NCBI GenBank assembly: GCA_028288705.1
Contig: JAQBNH010000014.1
Span: 186,001 to 250,000 of the forward strand
Direction of reading: 5' to 3'
From: Ferruginibacter sp.
Lineage (GTDB): Bacteria; Bacteroidota; Bacteroidia; Chitinophagales; Chitinophagaceae
Length of the DNA stretch: 64,000 nt
Shown here: in pieces, positions 8,671 to 18,091 of the stretch
How positions within the stretch are numbered: the first letter of the stretch is position 1
Layout of the letters: every line of letters begins with the position of its first letter
Position numbers and translations under genes: made by a program
The notes under the pieces: model-generated
The model's database searches: none
Told to the model about the DNA's origin: nothing
What the model saw: only the letters and a program-made list of their open reading frames with translations

Positions 8671-10524
8671 TTACATAGCGGGCTGTTCCAGGATGTCTGT
8701 CATTGGAAATTCTATGTGGAGGCTCGTACCCTTTCCCTCTTCGGAAGAAATAATTAACTGACCTTTGTATAAACCCGCACGGCTGTTGATGTTGCTCAGG
8801 CCGATGCCTTTCCTGCGTGCCTGTGTATCAAATCCAATTCCGTTGTCGGTGATGATCAGTATGATCTGCTCGGCTGTTCTTTGTAACAGGATACGGGCCT
8901 CAGATGCATGCGCATGTTTCATGATGTTCGAGATCTGTTCCTGGATGATCCTGAATAAAGTGAGTTTAAAATTTTCATCCAGTTCCTTTTCCTGGAAATC
9001 GTTTGTTTCAACGATGATCTTAGTTGTGTTTACAACCATCAGTTCTTCTGCAAGATTTTCAATCGCTTCGCATAATCCGAGTTCATTGATCAGCGGCGTA
9101 TTGAGTGCTTTAGACAAAAACCGGATCTCTTCAATGGCATTCATGATATATCCTGATGCCTGCGTCAGCAAACCGGTGCCATTATCCTGGTCGTTTTTCG
9201 CTGCTTCGATATAAAGCCTGCTGGCGCTGAGCAACTGGTTCACGTTATCATGCAATTCTTTCCCGATCTCGGTACGTTCTTTTTCCTGTGCCGTTACGAT
9301 CGCTTCCGCTAATTGTTTTTGCTTCAGACTTTTTTCGGCTTCCAGCTTCTTTTCCAGTGCTACTTTTTCTGTAATATTTTTTGATAAAGCAATCACTGCA
9401 GGCCGGCCTTCATAAGTAATGCCATAAGATGAAACCTGCATGAGCATTGGTTCCCCGCTTTTGTTGATATGCGTCCAAGTGAATTCCTGTTTCGTGTTGT
9501 GTGCATCTTTTAATAAGTTCAGGCGGACCTTAAAGTTCGGCACGTCTGCAGTAGGTCGCAGATCGAGTACCGAAAGTTGTAAAAATTCTTCCCTGCTGTA
9601 ACCGTATTCTTCCACCGCTGTTTCATTCACTTCCAGGATTTCAAAATTATTGATGTCCCAGATAAACGTCGCCAGCGGGTTATTATCAAACAGGCTTTTG
9701 TAATTTTTCTGCGAAGCAATACTCGCTTCCTGCGCCATTTTTTTGGCCGTGATATCTTCCATCGACCCGATCATGCGCACTGCCTTTCCATTATTGTAGA
9801 TGATAAAGCCGCGGTCATAAATGATCTTATAATTCCCGTCCTTTCCGCGGAAACGATATTCATCTTCCCAATTGGTTGAGGTGGCTGCCGCGAAGATCTG
9901 CATGAGGTTATTTACGACGCGCTCCCTGTCTTCGGGATGTAAGTTCTCTTCCCAAAAATCTGTATTAACTACGATCTCCTGCACATCATATCCAAGGATA
10001 ACTTTTAGTCCATTGCCAACCCAGTATGCCGAACGCCGCTCCAGTTCCCAATCCCAGACGATATTATTGGTGGCCTTTGTGAGCAAATCATAGCGCTCCG
10101 TTGTTTCCTGCAACTCTCCGGCCAGCCGGATCTTTTCCATATTGCTGCGCACGATCTTTTTTAGGGAAGCCGTTGTTGACGTTTCAATCGATAAATAATC
10201 CAGCGTGATCCATTCCGCACACTCCTGGATCGTAGCCGGTGTTATATCGTCGTGTTCGTTTTGAGAAAATAGTATAACGGGAATATGCTTTTTAATTTGC
10301 TTCAGCATCTTCACCAATACATCCATGTCTGTCGCTTCCGGAACTTCGAGCAAAATAATTTGCGCATCAAAATGTTCCGGTAGACCTGGGGCCGCTGAAC
10401 CGAAAATATAAGTTTGAATCAACGCATCAGGAAACGCTTCCTGGAACATACTGCGCAATGATAAACTTCCTTCCGCTGAGACAGTTGCCAGAAGTACCCG
10501 TAGGTTTTGGTGAAAAAATTGCAT
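8671..10524 (-). CDS. Histidine kinase with degenerate receiver and two PAS domains (HK2)
   Basis: I place the start at 10524 (MQFFHQNLRVLLAT). The frame stays open to 10665, but that extension would read through the upstream promoter region. The 617-residue protein resembles HK1. Its receiver-like N-terminus (1-120) has lost the chemistry: the acidic pair is replaced by ATVS, the acceptor Asp by Glu60 (IILLEVPE) and the Lys by Ile. Two PAS domains follow, then HisKA_3 with His425 in GKELHDNVNQ and an ATPase domain (EQISNIMKHAHA, DNGIGF). There is no membrane segment, so it is soluble. The kinase core looks active. Confidence 0.92.
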   Translation of the reverse strand: MQFFHQNLRVLLATVSAEGSLSLRSMFQEAFPDALIQTYIFGSAAPGLPEHFDAQIILLEVPEATDMDVLVKMLKQIKKHIPVILFSQNEHDDITPATIQECAEWITLDYLSIETSTTASLKKIVRSNMEKIRLAGELQETTERYDLLTKATNNIVWDWELERRSAYWVGNGLKVILGYDVQEIVVNTDFWEENLHPEDRERVVNNLMQIFAAATSTNWEDEYRFRGKDGNYKIIYDRGFIIYNNGKAVRMIGSMEDITAKKMAQEASIASQKNYKSLFDNNPLATFIWDINNFEILEVNETAVEEYGYSREEFLQLSVLDLRPTADVPNFKVRLNLLKDAHNTKQEFTWTHINKSGEPMLMQVSSYGITYEGRPAVIALSKNITEKVALEKKLEAEKSLKQKQLAEAIVTAQEKERTEIGKELHDNVNQLLSASRLYIEAAKNDQDNGTGLLTQASGYIMNAIEEIRFLSKALNTPLINELGLCEAIENLAEELMVVNTTKIIVETNDFQEKELDENFKLTLFRIIQEQISNIMKHAHASEARILLQRTAEQIILIITDNGIGFDTQARRKGIGLSNINSRAGLYKGQLIISSEEGKGTSLHIEFPMTDILEQPAM

Positions 10525-10676
10525 GTATTTTTTTTGCCCCCTTCCTGCCACGGGATTGGGGGTGTCTGATGCCGGCAAGCTAGGTATTTTTTTTAAGTAT
10601 TTGAAGGGATGATGGCCCTTATGCCAGCTTTGAAAAAAAAAAACGTAATTTATCCTTTGCTTCATCGCCGCTGCTC

Positions 10677-13600
10677 ATGAAAAAACTACTCGCCATTAAT
10701 AAGATCCGCTTTACGTTCATTGCAGCGTTCGTGTTTATTGGCATTTTTGTTTTTACCACTTACAGTAATATGCGCCGCGTGGAGCAGGAGAGCCGCAATG
10801 TAAAGTCTGCGCTTGATGTATTGCTCTGCATGGAAAATATCCTGGGCGATATTCGTGCCATTGAAACAGGCCAGCGCGGATTTACAATTTCAGGTGATGA
10901 GAAATTTCTCTCATCATACGATTCCGGTTTGCATCATATCCGGCGGGATACAACGATTCTCGCGCAACTAAAACTGGCGGATTCCACCAACGCTGTGGAG
11001 CGTACCCAATTGCTGGAGATCGTTAATAAAAAAATCGCCTATTCTAAAAAACTTGTTGAAGCCAGACGCGTTTTTGGTTTTGATTCCACTGTGAATATGA
11101 TCAAAGCAGCGGAAGGATTGTCATTAATGAACGAGATCACTGCGCGGGTAAATAATATCGAAAATAAAGACCGTATCCTGTTACAGCAATCCAACATCCA
11201 CAGGGAGCAGTATGCGCGCCGCACCACGATGGAGTTTTTTATCCTGGCGATCCTGTTTTACTGCCTGCTGGGTTATAGTTTTATAACGATTCTCCGGGAT
11301 TTTAAAGAACAGGAGAAGAGCAGCAGAATCCTGCGTTTCAATTCTTCACTTATAGCCAATATTTCAGATCCGATCATAACTACAGATGCCAATTTTAAGA
11401 TCACCAACTGGAACCAGTATGCTGAAGAATTATACGGCTACAGCGAATCTGAGGTGTTGGGAAGGTCGATCAGCGATGTATTGAAAACAGAATACCTGCA
11501 TGTGAGTCTGCCGGAAATAATGGAAGAATTTGCACGTAAAGATTATTGGAAAGGTGAGGTGATCCATTACCATAAAAACGGTATCCCGTTGGATGTAGAA
11601 GTGAGTACATCCGCGATCCGAAACCAGGCGGGTGGGGAGGGCGGAACAGTAGCGGTGATCCGGGATATCACCAGCCGTAAAAAATTAGAAGCGCAACTAC
11701 ATACCCTTACTGAAAATCTTCAGCAACAGGTAAATGCGAAGGCGGCGGAACTGACTTATGTATTCGAAAGAATAACGGATGCATTCATCGCCCTCGATTC
11801 AAATTGGAATTATACTTACCTCAATAAGAAAGCTGCCGAATTGCATGGCAAAAAAGTAGAGGAGTTGTTGGGCAAAAATATCTGGGATGAATTCCCGGAT
11901 GTTGTGGACGAGCCCTTTTACGCAGCTTTACGCAGGGCACAGGAAACGCAGGTAGCGCAGCGGCTTCAGCTATTCCATTCTACAACCGGCCGCTGGTATG
12001 AAGATTTGATCTATCCATCTTCAGACGGGATCTCTGTTTATTATCATGATATCACCGAAAGGAAGAAGGCAGAGCTGGCCCTGGAAAAAGTACATGAACG
12101 ATTGAATTATCATATCAACAATACGCCGATGGGTGTAATTGAATTTGATAACGAAATGGCAATCATCCAATGGAATGAACAGGCAGAATCAATTTTTGGC
12201 TGGCAGGCTTCCGCAGTGCTGCAGCGGAGCATTGATGACATTAACCTGGTTTCTGAAGAAGATAAAGGACTGGTTAAATCTGCCATAAAAACCCTGTTAA
12301 CCGACGAGCTCACCAATAATGTGGTGCATAACCGTAACATAACAAAAGAGGGCAAATTAATTTACTGCGAATGGTATAACTCTGTTTTCCGCGATGATGA
12401 TGGAAAGCCAATTGGTGTGATGTCCATCGTGCAGGACGTAACAGCGCGGCGTACAATCGAACTTGAATTGCAGGAAGCTGAATCTAAATTCAGGAACCTC
12501 GTGGAGGAATCTATGGTGGGGGTGTATATTATCCAGGATGAAAAACTCGTGTACGTAAATCCTTGTTTTGCTGAAACATTCGGTTATCATGGGGATGCTA
12601 TTAATGAAAATTTTCCGCCTGAAACGATCGTGCATCCTGATGACCGGCCGCGGGTACTCGAACATATACGCTCACGCATTGAAGGTAAATACCGCAGCAT
12701 GAATTATGAATTCACCGGTATCCATCGTGATGGCAGCCTCTTGTACCTGGAAGTGTTTGGTACGTTTACATTATACCGGGGTAAACCGGCGATCATCGGA
12801 ACACTTATTAATATTACGGAGAAGAAAAAATCCGTGGCCTTGCTGGAATTTTCAGAGCATGCCCTGAAGATTTCGAACGAACGTTTTTCTTTAGTGGCAG
12901 AAGCAACAAATGAGGCCATTTGGGATTGGGATCTTGATAACGACCAGATCTGGGGTAATGAAAGTTTCCGGCGTATTTTCAATTTAACGGAAGGGGAATT
13001 GCTGAATTACGAAAGTTTTCTCGCTGTTGTTCATCCTGATGATAGGGAAAAGATTGTAACTAATTACGAAGCGGCGATCCGGGGAAACCAGAAGTTTGTC
13101 ACGGAAGAATTCCGCCTGCAAGACAAAGATGGCGATTACAAAAATATTTATGATCGTGCTTATATTCTGTATGATGGGCAACAGCGTGCATTCAGGATGC
13201 TTGGTGCGATGCAGGATATCACCGAGGAGAAAGAATTTGAGCAGCAACTCATCGTAGAAAAAGAATTATCCGATTCGGTGATCAACAGTTTACCCGGCGT
13301 TTTTTATCTCTACAATAAGCAAGGGCAGTTTTATCGCTGGAATAAAAATTTTGAAACCGTAACAGGTTATAGTGCTGAGGAAATTGCCGGGCTCCATCCG
13401 CTGGATCTGTTCACCGGGACGGATAAAGAACTACTGCGCAGTAAGATCAACAGCGTATTTACAAATGGGGAAGACCAGGTAGAGGCGATGTTTATTGCTA
13501 AAGATGGTTCAGGCCTCCCTTACTTTTTTACGGGCAGGGTGATCCGTTATGAAGGTGAAGATTGCCTGTTAGGCGTTGGCATCGACATTTCAGAACGGGT

Positions 13601-15017
13601 TCGGTCACAGGAAAAATTACAGCAAAGCGAAGAAAAATTCCGTACTCTTATCGAGCAGGCGTCAGATGGAATTTTTATCAGCAACCGCGAAGGGCAATAT
13701 CTCGATGTAAATTCAAGCGCAACAATTTTGACGGGTTATCGGAAGGAAGAATTGCTGCGCTTAAGCATCTCCGATATTATTTGTAAAACAGATGAGGAGG
13801 ATAATCCTTTGATGATGGATGAATTACTGAGCGGCCATGTGATCATTAACGAACGTGTGATCAAGCAAAAAAATGGCAACCTCATCAATGTAGAGATCAG
13901 TGCCAAATTATTGCCTGATGGCCGTTACCAGGGCATTGTGAGGGATATCACCGCAAGGAAAAAAGCGGAGGAAGCCCTGCGCCTGTCCGAAATTAAATAC
14001 CGGTTACTGTTTAACCAGAACCCGATGCCGATGTTTATGATCTCTGTACCGGAACGCAGATTTTTGGACGTAAACCCGGCTGCCCTTTCATTTTATGGGT
14101 ATTCACGTGCGGAGTTTTTACAAATGGATGCGTACGCTATTCGTTCGGAAGAAGAAGCAAAAAAATTGCGCTATTACCTGAAGGCAAACGGCAAAGGGAT
14201 CAACGATGCGGGTATCTGGGAACACCGCACAAAAGACGGGAGGTTAGTGAAAGTAAATATCATTACTCATAACATTATTTACGAAGGGGAAAGTGCCCGC
14301 CTGGTGCTGGCGATTGATGTAACAGAAAAACTGGAGGCAGAAGAAAACCTTAAAAAATCTCATGAGGATCTGCGCCAGCTGGCAACGCATCTGGAGCAAA
14401 TCCGTGAGTCCGAACGAACGCATATGGCGCGCGAGATCCATGATGAACTGGGGCAGCAATTAACGGGGCTAAAAATGGATATCTCCTGGCTGAACAAGAA
14501 AATAAAATCAGACGACCAGGAAGTGAAGGATAAGATCCGTGATACCATTCAGCTGATCGATAAAACAGTGATCACCGTTCGCAGGATCGCGACTCAGCTA
14601 AGGCCGAGTATTCTTGATGATCTCGGGCTTGTGGCGGCAATGGAATGGCAAAGTGATGAATTTGAAAAAAGATCCGAAATTACTACTATATTTAAATCGA
14701 ATGCGCCCAACGTTACAGTGGATAGTGAGGTGGCCACCGGTTTGTTCAGGATCTACCAGGAAAGTCTGACGAATGTTTTGCGACATGCTGCAGCTACGAA
14801 GGTGAATGCTGAATTAAAGCTGGGCGAAAAAAGCCTGGAATTGGTTATTAAAGACAATGGTGTTGGGTTTAATACAGATGATATCGAACATAAGAAAACG
14901 CTGGGTTTACTTGGCATGAAAGAACGGTCCTTACTAATGGGCGGGCAGTATGAAATAAAAGGCAAGCCCGGCAAAGGAACCTGCGTAAGAATTATAGTAC
15001 CTTTAAAACCGGATTAA
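10677..15017 (+). CDS. Membrane histidine kinase with CHASE3 and eight PAS domains (HK3)
   Basis: This 1446-residue protein starts with a membrane helix (about 10-28). A periplasmic CHASE3-like region follows (about 35-175; AIETGQRGFTISGDEKFL), then a second helix (about 186-207). I count eight consecutive PAS domains between about 215 and 1230, several with the DITxRKK end typical of PAS/PAC repeats. The HisKA_3 domain has His1255 (MAREIHDELGQQL), and the ATPase domain has DNGVGF and GKGT. CHASE3 is an extracytoplasmic sensor domain, so the protein likely joins an envelope signal with several cytoplasmic ones. RR-C begins nine bases after its stop and is the probable partner. Confidence 0.93.
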   Translation: MKKLLAINKIRFTFIAAFVFIGIFVFTTYSNMRRVEQESRNVKSALDVLLCMENILGDIRAIETGQRGFTISGDEKFLSSYDSGLHHIRRDTTILAQLKLADSTNAVERTQLLEIVNKKIAYSKKLVEARRVFGFDSTVNMIKAAEGLSLMNEITARVNNIENKDRILLQQSNIHREQYARRTTMEFFILAILFYCLLGYSFITILRDFKEQEKSSRILRFNSSLIANISDPIITTDANFKITNWNQYAEELYGYSESEVLGRSISDVLKTEYLHVSLPEIMEEFARKDYWKGEVIHYHKNGIPLDVEVSTSAIRNQAGGEGGTVAVIRDITSRKKLEAQLHTLTENLQQQVNAKAAELTYVFERITDAFIALDSNWNYTYLNKKAAELHGKKVEELLGKNIWDEFPDVVDEPFYAALRRAQETQVAQRLQLFHSTTGRWYEDLIYPSSDGISVYYHDITERKKAELALEKVHERLNYHINNTPMGVIEFDNEMAIIQWNEQAESIFGWQASAVLQRSIDDINLVSEEDKGLVKSAIKTLLTDELTNNVVHNRNITKEGKLIYCEWYNSVFRDDDGKPIGVMSIVQDVTARRTIELELQEAESKFRNLVEESMVGVYIIQDEKLVYVNPCFAETFGYHGDAINENFPPETIVHPDDRPRVLEHIRSRIEGKYRSMNYEFTGIHRDGSLLYLEVFGTFTLYRGKPAIIGTLINITEKKKSVALLEFSEHALKISNERFSLVAEATNEAIWDWDLDNDQIWGNESFRRIFNLTEGELLNYESFLAVVHPDDREKIVTNYEAAIRGNQKFVTEEFRLQDKDGDYKNIYDRAYILYDGQQRAFRMLGAMQDITEEKEFEQQLIVEKELSDSVINSLPGVFYLYNKQGQFYRWNKNFETVTGYSAEEIAGLHPLDLFTGTDKELLRSKINSVFTNGEDQVEAMFIAKDGSGLPYFFTGRVIRYEGEDCLLGVGIDISERVRSQEKLQQSEEKFRTLIEQASDGIFISNREGQYLDVNSSATILTGYRKEELLRLSISDIICKTDEEDNPLMMDELLSGHVIINERVIKQKNGNLINVEISAKLLPDGRYQGIVRDITARKKAEEALRLSEIKYRLLFNQNPMPMFMISVPERRFLDVNPAALSFYGYSRAEFLQMDAYAIRSEEEAKKLRYYLKANGKGINDAGIWEHRTKDGRLVKVNIITHNIIYEGESARLVLAIDVTEKLEAEENLKKSHEDLRQLATHLEQIRESERTHMAREIHDELGQQLTGLKMDISWLNKKIKSDDQEVKDKIRDTIQLIDKTVITVRRIATQLRPSILDDLGLVAAMEWQSDEFEKRSEITTIFKSNAPNVTVDSEVATGLFRIYQESLTNVLRHAAATKVNAELKLGEKSLELVIKDNGVGFNTDDIEHKKTLGLLGMKERSLLMGGQYEIKGKPGKGTCVRIIVPLKPD

Positions 15018-15026
15018 TCTACCAGT

Positions 15027-15662
15027 ATGGCAATGATCAGGATACTAATTGCAGATGACCATACCATCGTAAGAAGGGGGCTAAGGCAGATATTGCTTGA
15101 AGGATTTCCTGCGGCCCTGATCGAAGAAGTTGGTGACGCAGAGGAGATGGTAAAAAAAATTATCCAGGCAGAATGGGATGTTGTTATCAGCGATCTAAGT
15201 ATGCCGGGCCGCAGCGGTCTGGAAGCCTTGCAACAGATCAAGCAATTGCAGCCCAAGTTGCCCGTTCTTATTCTAAGTATTCATCCTGAAGAACAATATG
15301 CGTTGCGTGTGCTTAAAGCGGGTGCATCCGGTTACCTGAGTAAAGATCTTGCACCCGATGAACTCGTGAATGCGGTGCAGCGCGTGATGCTAGGTAAAAA
15401 ATATATCACCGCATCTATTGCCGAAAAACTAGCTTCTGTTCTCGACCAGGACAATGATAAACCTGCCCATGAATTTTTATCAGACCGGGAATTCAGCGTG
15501 TTGAAATTACTTGCATCCGGTAAATCCGTTTCCGAAATTGCCGAATCCTTGTTTTTAAGCGTCACTACGGTGAGCACTTACCGCGCAAGGATCATGGCAA
15601 AAATGGGCATGAAAAACAATGCCGATCTCACGCTGTACGCTATCCAAAATAACCTGCTTTGA
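15027..15662 (+). CDS. LuxR/NarL-type response regulator (RR-C)
   Basis: The 211-residue protein has a complete receiver (IADDH, acceptor Asp in VVISDLSMPG, Ser in LILSIHP, Lys in LSKDLAP). A LuxR-type helix-turn-helix follows (LSDREFSVLKLLASGKSVSE). It is of the common UhpA/NarL type and less related to RR-A and RR-B, lacking their ENIYAKRFLK segment. It starts nine bases after HK3, so the two are almost certainly one operon and a kinase-regulator pair. The encoded start is MAMIRI; the second Met, two codons on, is an equally possible start. Confidence 0.94.
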   Translation: MAMIRILIADDHTIVRRGLRQILLEGFPAALIEEVGDAEEMVKKIIQAEWDVVISDLSMPGRSGLEALQQIKQLQPKLPVLILSIHPEEQYALRVLKAGASGYLSKDLAPDELVNAVQRVMLGKKYITASIAEKLASVLDQDNDKPAHEFLSDREFSVLKLLASGKSVSEIAESLFLSVTTVSTYRARIMAKMGMKNNADLTLYAIQNNLL

Positions 15663-15665
15663 TAA

Positions 15666-15706
15666 TGTAGTATATCCACTACAAGCATCTTGTAAAGTCG
15701 ATTACA
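15666..15706. promoter_or_regulatory. Two tandem dyads upstream of stand-alone receiver gene
   Basis: The first dyad is TGTAGT-N6-ACTACA (15666-15683) and the second is TGTAA-N6-TTACA (15691-15706). Both have the outer form TGTA...TACA. Their centres are 24 bases apart and lie upstream of the -7 box at 15728, where an activator would bind. Confidence 0.45.
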
Positions 15707-15727
15707 GTGGCTGGAATGGTCATAGTA

Positions 15728-15735
15728 TATTTTTG
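15728..15735 (+). promoter_or_regulatory. -7 promoter box for stand-alone receiver gene
   Basis: TATTTTTG matches TAnnTTTG and lies 30 bases before the start codon. No TTTG is present 19 bases upstream, which is compatible with activator dependence. Confidence 0.55.
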
Positions 15736-15765
15736 CATCAACCGTTTTAAACGCTGATATTCAAA

Positions 15766-16146
15766 ATGAAAGACCCAGGCATCAAGGTATTGATCGTAGA
15801 AGATGCCCAACTAGTTCTTGACAGGTTGTTTGAAATTATTAATGAATTACCGTGCGTTGCGGAAGTTTTTACCGCCATCGGTTATCATGAAGCGATAGCG
15901 CTGATTGAAGAACAGGAACCCGGGTTAGTGTTGTTGGATATTCATCTGCCGGAAAAAAACGGGATAGAATTATTGCAGTTTTTAAAGCAATACTATCCTG
16001 CAATAAAAACGGTGATGCTCACCAACCAGGCAACTGACAATTATAAATTGCTTTGTGAAAAGATCGGTGCAGATCATTTCATTGATAAGTCAAGCGAATT
16101 CGAACAAATCACCGGTATCATTGAATCTTACCGGCTAAAAACATAA
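15766..16146 (+). CDS. Stand-alone receiver-domain protein (CheY-like, RR-D)
   Basis: This 126-residue protein is a receiver domain only. It has the acidic pair in LIVEDA, acceptor Asp58 in LVLLDIHLPEKNG, Thr86 in VMLTNQ and Lys108 in FIDKSSEF. There is no output domain, so it must act by protein contact or as a phosphate carrier. It lies 103 bases behind RR-C, with its own -7 box and two dyads in the gap, so it is likely expressed separately and could be controlled by RR-C. A strong terminator closes the signalling island after it. Confidence 0.9.
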   Translation: MKDPGIKVLIVEDAQLVLDRLFEIINELPCVAEVFTAIGYHEAIALIEEQEPGLVLLDIHLPEKNGIELLQFLKQYYPAIKTVMLTNQATDNYKLLCEKIGADHFIDKSSEFEQITGIIESYRLKT

Positions 16147-16238
16147 ATCTATGAAAGATCGGGAGTGATCCCGCCAGGAGAAATTCTGAATCGATATATC
16201 CTTCTTCTTTTAAAAACTTTTTCTGTTCAAGCATTCAG

Positions 16239-16262
16239 CCCCGGTTATTCCCGGGGTTTTTT
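16239..16262 (+). terminator. Rho-independent terminator after signalling island
   Basis: CCCCGG-TTATTC-CCGGGG is followed by six T. Its T-run touches the stop codon of the convergent acyl-CoA ligase gene. Confidence 0.9.
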
Positions 16263-18054
16263 ATTGGTAGATCCTTTCGATCGCAGGCTTGAATTTTTCC
16301 ATGATTACCTTGCGTTTAAGCTTCAGCGTTGGCGTGAGTTCGCCGGTTTCGATTGTCCATTCTTCAGGGATCAGTTCAAACTTTTTTACCTGTTCAACAT
16401 GATTGAAGAATGTATTGAACGACTGGATAAGGTCTTTATATAACTGCAGCACCTTTGGATGATGAACGGCATCCTGCGCCGTTGTAAAAGGAATATTTTT
16501 CTGGCGCATCCATTCCTGCAGGTTCGGCATAGATGGTACGATCAGCGCTCCCACAAATTTTTCTTCTGCACCAACGATCATCATTTGTTCAACAAACGGT
16601 GATTCCTTCATTTTGTTTTCTATGGGCTGCGGCGCTACATATTTTCCGCCGCTGGTTTTAAACAATTCCTTTTTACGATCCGTTATTTTTAAGTATTTCC
16701 CATCTTCAAATACACCGATGTCACCGGTATGTAACCAGCCATCGATGATGGCCTCCGCGGTGAGATCAGGCCTTTTATAATAGCCCATCATAACACTAGG
16801 GCCTTTTACGCAAATTTCTCCATCGGCTTCCAGTTTTACTTCCTGGCCCTGGATCACGGGGCCAACCGTACCGAATTTCATCCCGCCTTTGTAGCGGCAG
16901 TTTACGCTGATCACCGGGCTGTTTTCTGTGGGGCCGTAACCCTCATACACGGGGATCTGCGCCGCATTAAAAATACGCAACAACCTCACCTGGCAGGCGG
17001 CGCCGCCGGTGATGATATATTCAACATTATTTCCCAGCGCGTCCCGCCATTTATTAAAAATGAGTTTGTTGGCCAGCGCCAGTTGAATGCGGTAACCCGG
17101 TCCGCCAGGCTTAAGGCTGTCGTAGCGGTTGCCAAGATCTACCGCCCAGTAAAAAAGTTTTTTCTTGATGCCTGTGAGCGTTGCGCCTTTCGACATGATC
17201 TTTTCATACACTTTTTCCAGCAATCTCGGAACGGTGCAAAATACATTTGGACGAACTTCTTTCAGATCTTCTGCAATCGATTCCATGCTCTGCGCAAAAT
17301 AAATCGAGATACCGCTATAAATGAAAATATAAGAAGCCATCCTTTCGAAAATATGATTGAGCGGAAGGAAGCTCAATGACTTTGCCTGTGGCGCGTCGCT
17401 AAACGGAAAACTTTCTTTCCCGTTGATTACATTGCTTACGATATTACGATGACTCAGCATCACCCCTTTCGGCGTTCCTGTTGTGCCTGAAGTGTAAATG
17501 ATCGTTGCGCAATCCGTTGCCCGGATCGTTGCTTTTATCGTTTCCACGCGGGCAAGATCGTCTGCTGAAATTCCTTCAAAAATTTCTTGCCAAAAACCGG
17601 CGCCTTCCTGCTGATCAAAACTAAAAATGCGCTCCAGGGATGGTACGCGGCTATGGATTGATTGTACTTTTTCAAAAATGTCGTGGCCACTTACAAATGC
17701 ATGTTTTACGGTGGCGTCGTTGAAAATAAATTCGAGTTCGTTGATGTTGGTTGTGGGATAGATCGGGCAGAGGATGGCACCGATCTGCTGGCAGGCCATA
17801 TCCAGCATCAGCCATTCCGGGCGGTTCTTTGATATCAGCGCGATCTTATCCTGCTGTTCCACTTCCATTGTTTTCCCACCAACACCCAATTTTAAAAGTC
17901 CCGCACTAAGTTTATTAACGGTCTCGGCTACTACTTCCGTAGAAAGCGGCTCCCATTTGCCGTTCTGCTTGCCGGTAAACATATCCGGCTTTGGAAAATT
18001 TTCAAGTTGGCTGTATAAAAAATCAAATATCCGCGACTGTTCGTTCATATGCAA
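16261..18054 (-). CDS. Long-chain fatty-acid CoA ligase (AMP-forming)
   Basis: This 597-residue member of the ANL (adenylate-forming) superfamily activates fatty acids with ATP and CoA. The AMP-binding motif is IIYTSGTTGTPKGVMLSHRN. Further motifs are YEGYGPTENSP, the WLHTGDIG hinge region and the C-terminal TDRKKELFKTSGGKYVAP. The length fits the bacterial FadD15-like group. An ATG two codons downstream (18048) is an equally good start. The 2TM gene upstream ends 37 bases before, so the two may be co-transcribed. Confidence 0.92.
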   Translation of the reverse strand: MHMNEQSRIFDFLYSQLENFPKPDMFTGKQNGKWEPLSTEVVAETVNKLSAGLLKLGVGGKTMEVEQQDKIALISKNRPEWLMLDMACQQIGAILCPIYPTTNINELEFIFNDATVKHAFVSGHDIFEKVQSIHSRVPSLERIFSFDQQEGAGFWQEIFEGISADDLARVETIKATIRATDCATIIYTSGTTGTPKGVMLSHRNIVSNVINGKESFPFSDAPQAKSLSFLPLNHIFERMASYIFIYSGISIYFAQSMESIAEDLKEVRPNVFCTVPRLLEKVYEKIMSKGATLTGIKKKLFYWAVDLGNRYDSLKPGGPGYRIQLALANKLIFNKWRDALGNNVEYIITGGAACQVRLLRIFNAAQIPVYEGYGPTENSPVISVNCRYKGGMKFGTVGPVIQGQEVKLEADGEICVKGPSVMMGYYKRPDLTAEAIIDGWLHTGDIGVFEDGKYLKITDRKKELFKTSGGKYVAPQPIENKMKESPFVEQMMIVGAEEKFVGALIVPSMPNLQEWMRQKNIPFTTAQDAVHHPKVLQLYKDLIQSFNTFFNHVEQVKKFELIPEEWTIETGELTPTLKLKRKVIMEKFKPAIERIYQ

Positions 18055-18091
18055 TCATTCAGGTTGGTGAGTTCCGGCTAGCCCCGGAGGG

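Noticed and set aside
10525..10665. 47-residue N-terminal extension of kinase HK2
   Set aside because: It would cover the intergenic region with the HK3 promoter. HK1, which has the same plan, starts directly before the receiver-like domain.
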